Positions 5,975-6,897 of a stretch of DNA of 6,897 nt are shown here, piece after piece. The stretch is taken from assembly GCA_900548595.1 (NCBI GenBank), contig URLB01000108.1, positions 1 through 6,897 of the forward strand, read 5' to 3'. The stretch's first letter is position 1, and every line of letters begins with the position of its first letter. A program made the translations under genes and the position numbers. Below the pieces are notes generated by a model. It did no database searches, had not been told where the DNA came from, and was given only the letters and a program-made list of their open reading frames with translations. The DNA comes from an uncultured Eubacteriales bacterium. GTDB taxonomy: Bacteria; Bacillota; Clostridia; Lachnospirales; Anaerotignaceae.

Positions 5975-6853
5975 TTATAATTGCTTTTCCGTTTTACTTA
6001 AATAATCCCAAAACTCCGCCGATATAGCGGAACGGTAGCTGTTTTTTACAGCGATTAGGCATACCTGCGTAACAAGCCTGTTATCGTTTATCTCAACGCT
6101 TTTTATTTTGTCTCCCCTCAGCATTTCAAGAGCTGACTCAGGCATAATCCCTACTCCCATTCCTCTGTCCGCCCATGCGGCAGTTGTTCTGGCATCCTCA
6201 TTCATACATATTATTTCGGGTTTAATATCAAGTTCATCAAAAATACCGTTTAAAATGTTTCTCCACCGTTTATAAATAATAAGAGGTAATGAACCGATTT
6301 CTCTTATTGAAGCTTTCTCACCGATATTTCCGAAAAACTCTTTCTTGCCGACTGCATACATTTTTTCGGTTTTAAGAGGCATGTTGTCCATTCCTTCAAA
6401 GGAAAACGGTGTTCTTACAAACGCAAGTTCAATTAATCCTGCCTTAAGCATGTCGATAATCTGATATGTGTTAGCCTCTGAAATTTCAAACTGTATTCCG
6501 TTGTACTCTTCACGAAACGGTTTAATCCACATATCGAGAACCATATTTTCTACGGATGAAACAACTCCGAGCCTCATAATTCCATGCTTACCGCTGTTGT
6601 AATCACGAAGTTCTTTTTTAGTCAGTTCAGCCATTTCGATTAATGTTTTTGCCCTTCTGTACAACATATTGCCTGCTTCCGTAATCTGTATCTTCCTAGA
6701 TCCTCTCTCAAAAAGCACACACCCTACGTCTTCTTCCAATTTTTGTATTTGTGTGCTTAACGGAGGCTGAGATATATGCAGCTTTTTCGCTGCCGACGAA
6801 ATATTTCCTTCCTCTACAACGGCCGCAAAATATTCCAACTGTTTAATATCCAT
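5975..6853 (-). CDS. LysR-family transcriptional regulator
   Basis: This 292-residue cytosolic regulator has the classic LysR layout. An N-terminal winged helix-turn-helix spans 1-59, with recognition region NISSAAKKLHISQPPLSTQI at 17-36 and LFERGSRKIQITEAG at 48-61. A linker helix follows, then a periplasmic-binding-protein-like effector domain from about 91 to 290. I chose the ATG at 6853 (MDIKQLEYF, the standard LysR start) because AGGTGAT lies four bases upstream. The in-frame GTG at 6862 is part of that binding site. The malY-type gene follows 22 bases downstream on the same strand. LysR regulators more often face their target divergently, so another target could lie past the right edge, though regulation of malY through this shared promoter is also plausible. 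The effector is unknown, and the match to a specific LysR subgroup cannot be made by eye. Confidence 0.92.
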   Translation of the reverse strand: MDIKQLEYFAAVVEEGNISSAAKKLHISQPPLSTQIQKLEEDVGCVLFERGSRKIQITEAGNMLYRRAKTLIEMAELTKKELRDYNSGKHGIMRLGVVSSVENMVLDMWIKPFREEYNGIQFEISEANTYQIIDMLKAGLIELAFVRTPFSFEGMDNMPLKTEKMYAVGKKEFFGNIGEKASIREIGSLPLIIYKRWRNILNGIFDELDIKPEIICMNEDARTTAAWADRGMGVGIMPESALEMLRGDKIKSVEINDNRLVTQVCLIAVKNSYRSAISAEFWDYLSKTEKQL

Positions 6854-6875
6854 ATTTATCACCTATACATAAATG

Positions 6876-6890
6876 ATATAGAAGCTATAT
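6876..6890 (-). promoter_or_regulatory. Possible LysR box upstream of the regulator gene
   Basis: ATATAG (6876-6881) is inverted as CTATAT (6885-6890) across three bases. The dyad contains the T-N11-A pattern (T6877, A6889) expected for LysR-type sites. It lies about 22 bases before the lysR start codon, where autorepression would act. The sequence is AT-rich and short, and the window ends seven bases later, so a chance dyad cannot be excluded. Confidence 0.3.
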
Positions 6891-6897
6891 ATTAATA

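Overview
The window looks like chromosome of an anaerobic low-GC Firmicute, most likely class Clostridia. The reasons are AT-rich non-coding DNA, strong GGAGG-type ribosome binding sites, a FabT-type regulator beside fabH, and protein families common in gut and rumen clostridia. This placement is inference from gene content and style, not from a phylogenetic marker.

Layout, left to right. (1) On the minus strand, 1-1266, lies the start of a type II fatty-acid-synthesis operon: promoter and operator, then fabT (MarR family), then fabH, which runs off the left edge. The two genes overlap by one base (TAATG). A perfect 10+1+10 bp palindrome with the core TTTGATAATCAAA covers the -10 box, so FabT very probably represses its own operon. 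(2) About 400 bp without a gene separates this operon from a divergent plus-strand cassette. It holds a possible promoter and a 9-bp inverted repeat. (3) On the plus strand, 1686-4552, is a tight three-gene cassette: an HSL-type alpha/beta hydrolase, an HxxxDG acyltransferase of the condensation/alcohol-acetyltransferase superfamily, and a membrane protein with an N-terminal zinc ribbon and six predicted membrane segments. It ends in a strong hairpin terminator. (4) A tail-to-tail gap holds that terminator and a second, bidirectional one. (5) On the minus strand, 4786-6853, a LysR-type regulator is followed 22 bp later by a MalY/PatB-type PLP enzyme (cystathionine beta-lyase / aminotransferase family).

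How the genes may work together. The fab operon makes and regulates acyl chains. The neighbouring cassette pairs an enzyme type that makes esters or amides from acyl-CoA-like donors with one that cleaves esters, plus a membrane partner. That suggests an uncharacterised acyl-modification system, perhaps lipid-linked, but no substrate can be read from the sequence. The most unusual detail is that the hydrolase has Cys where the HSL family has its catalytic Asp. The lysR-malY pair looks like an independent sulfur-amino-acid unit.
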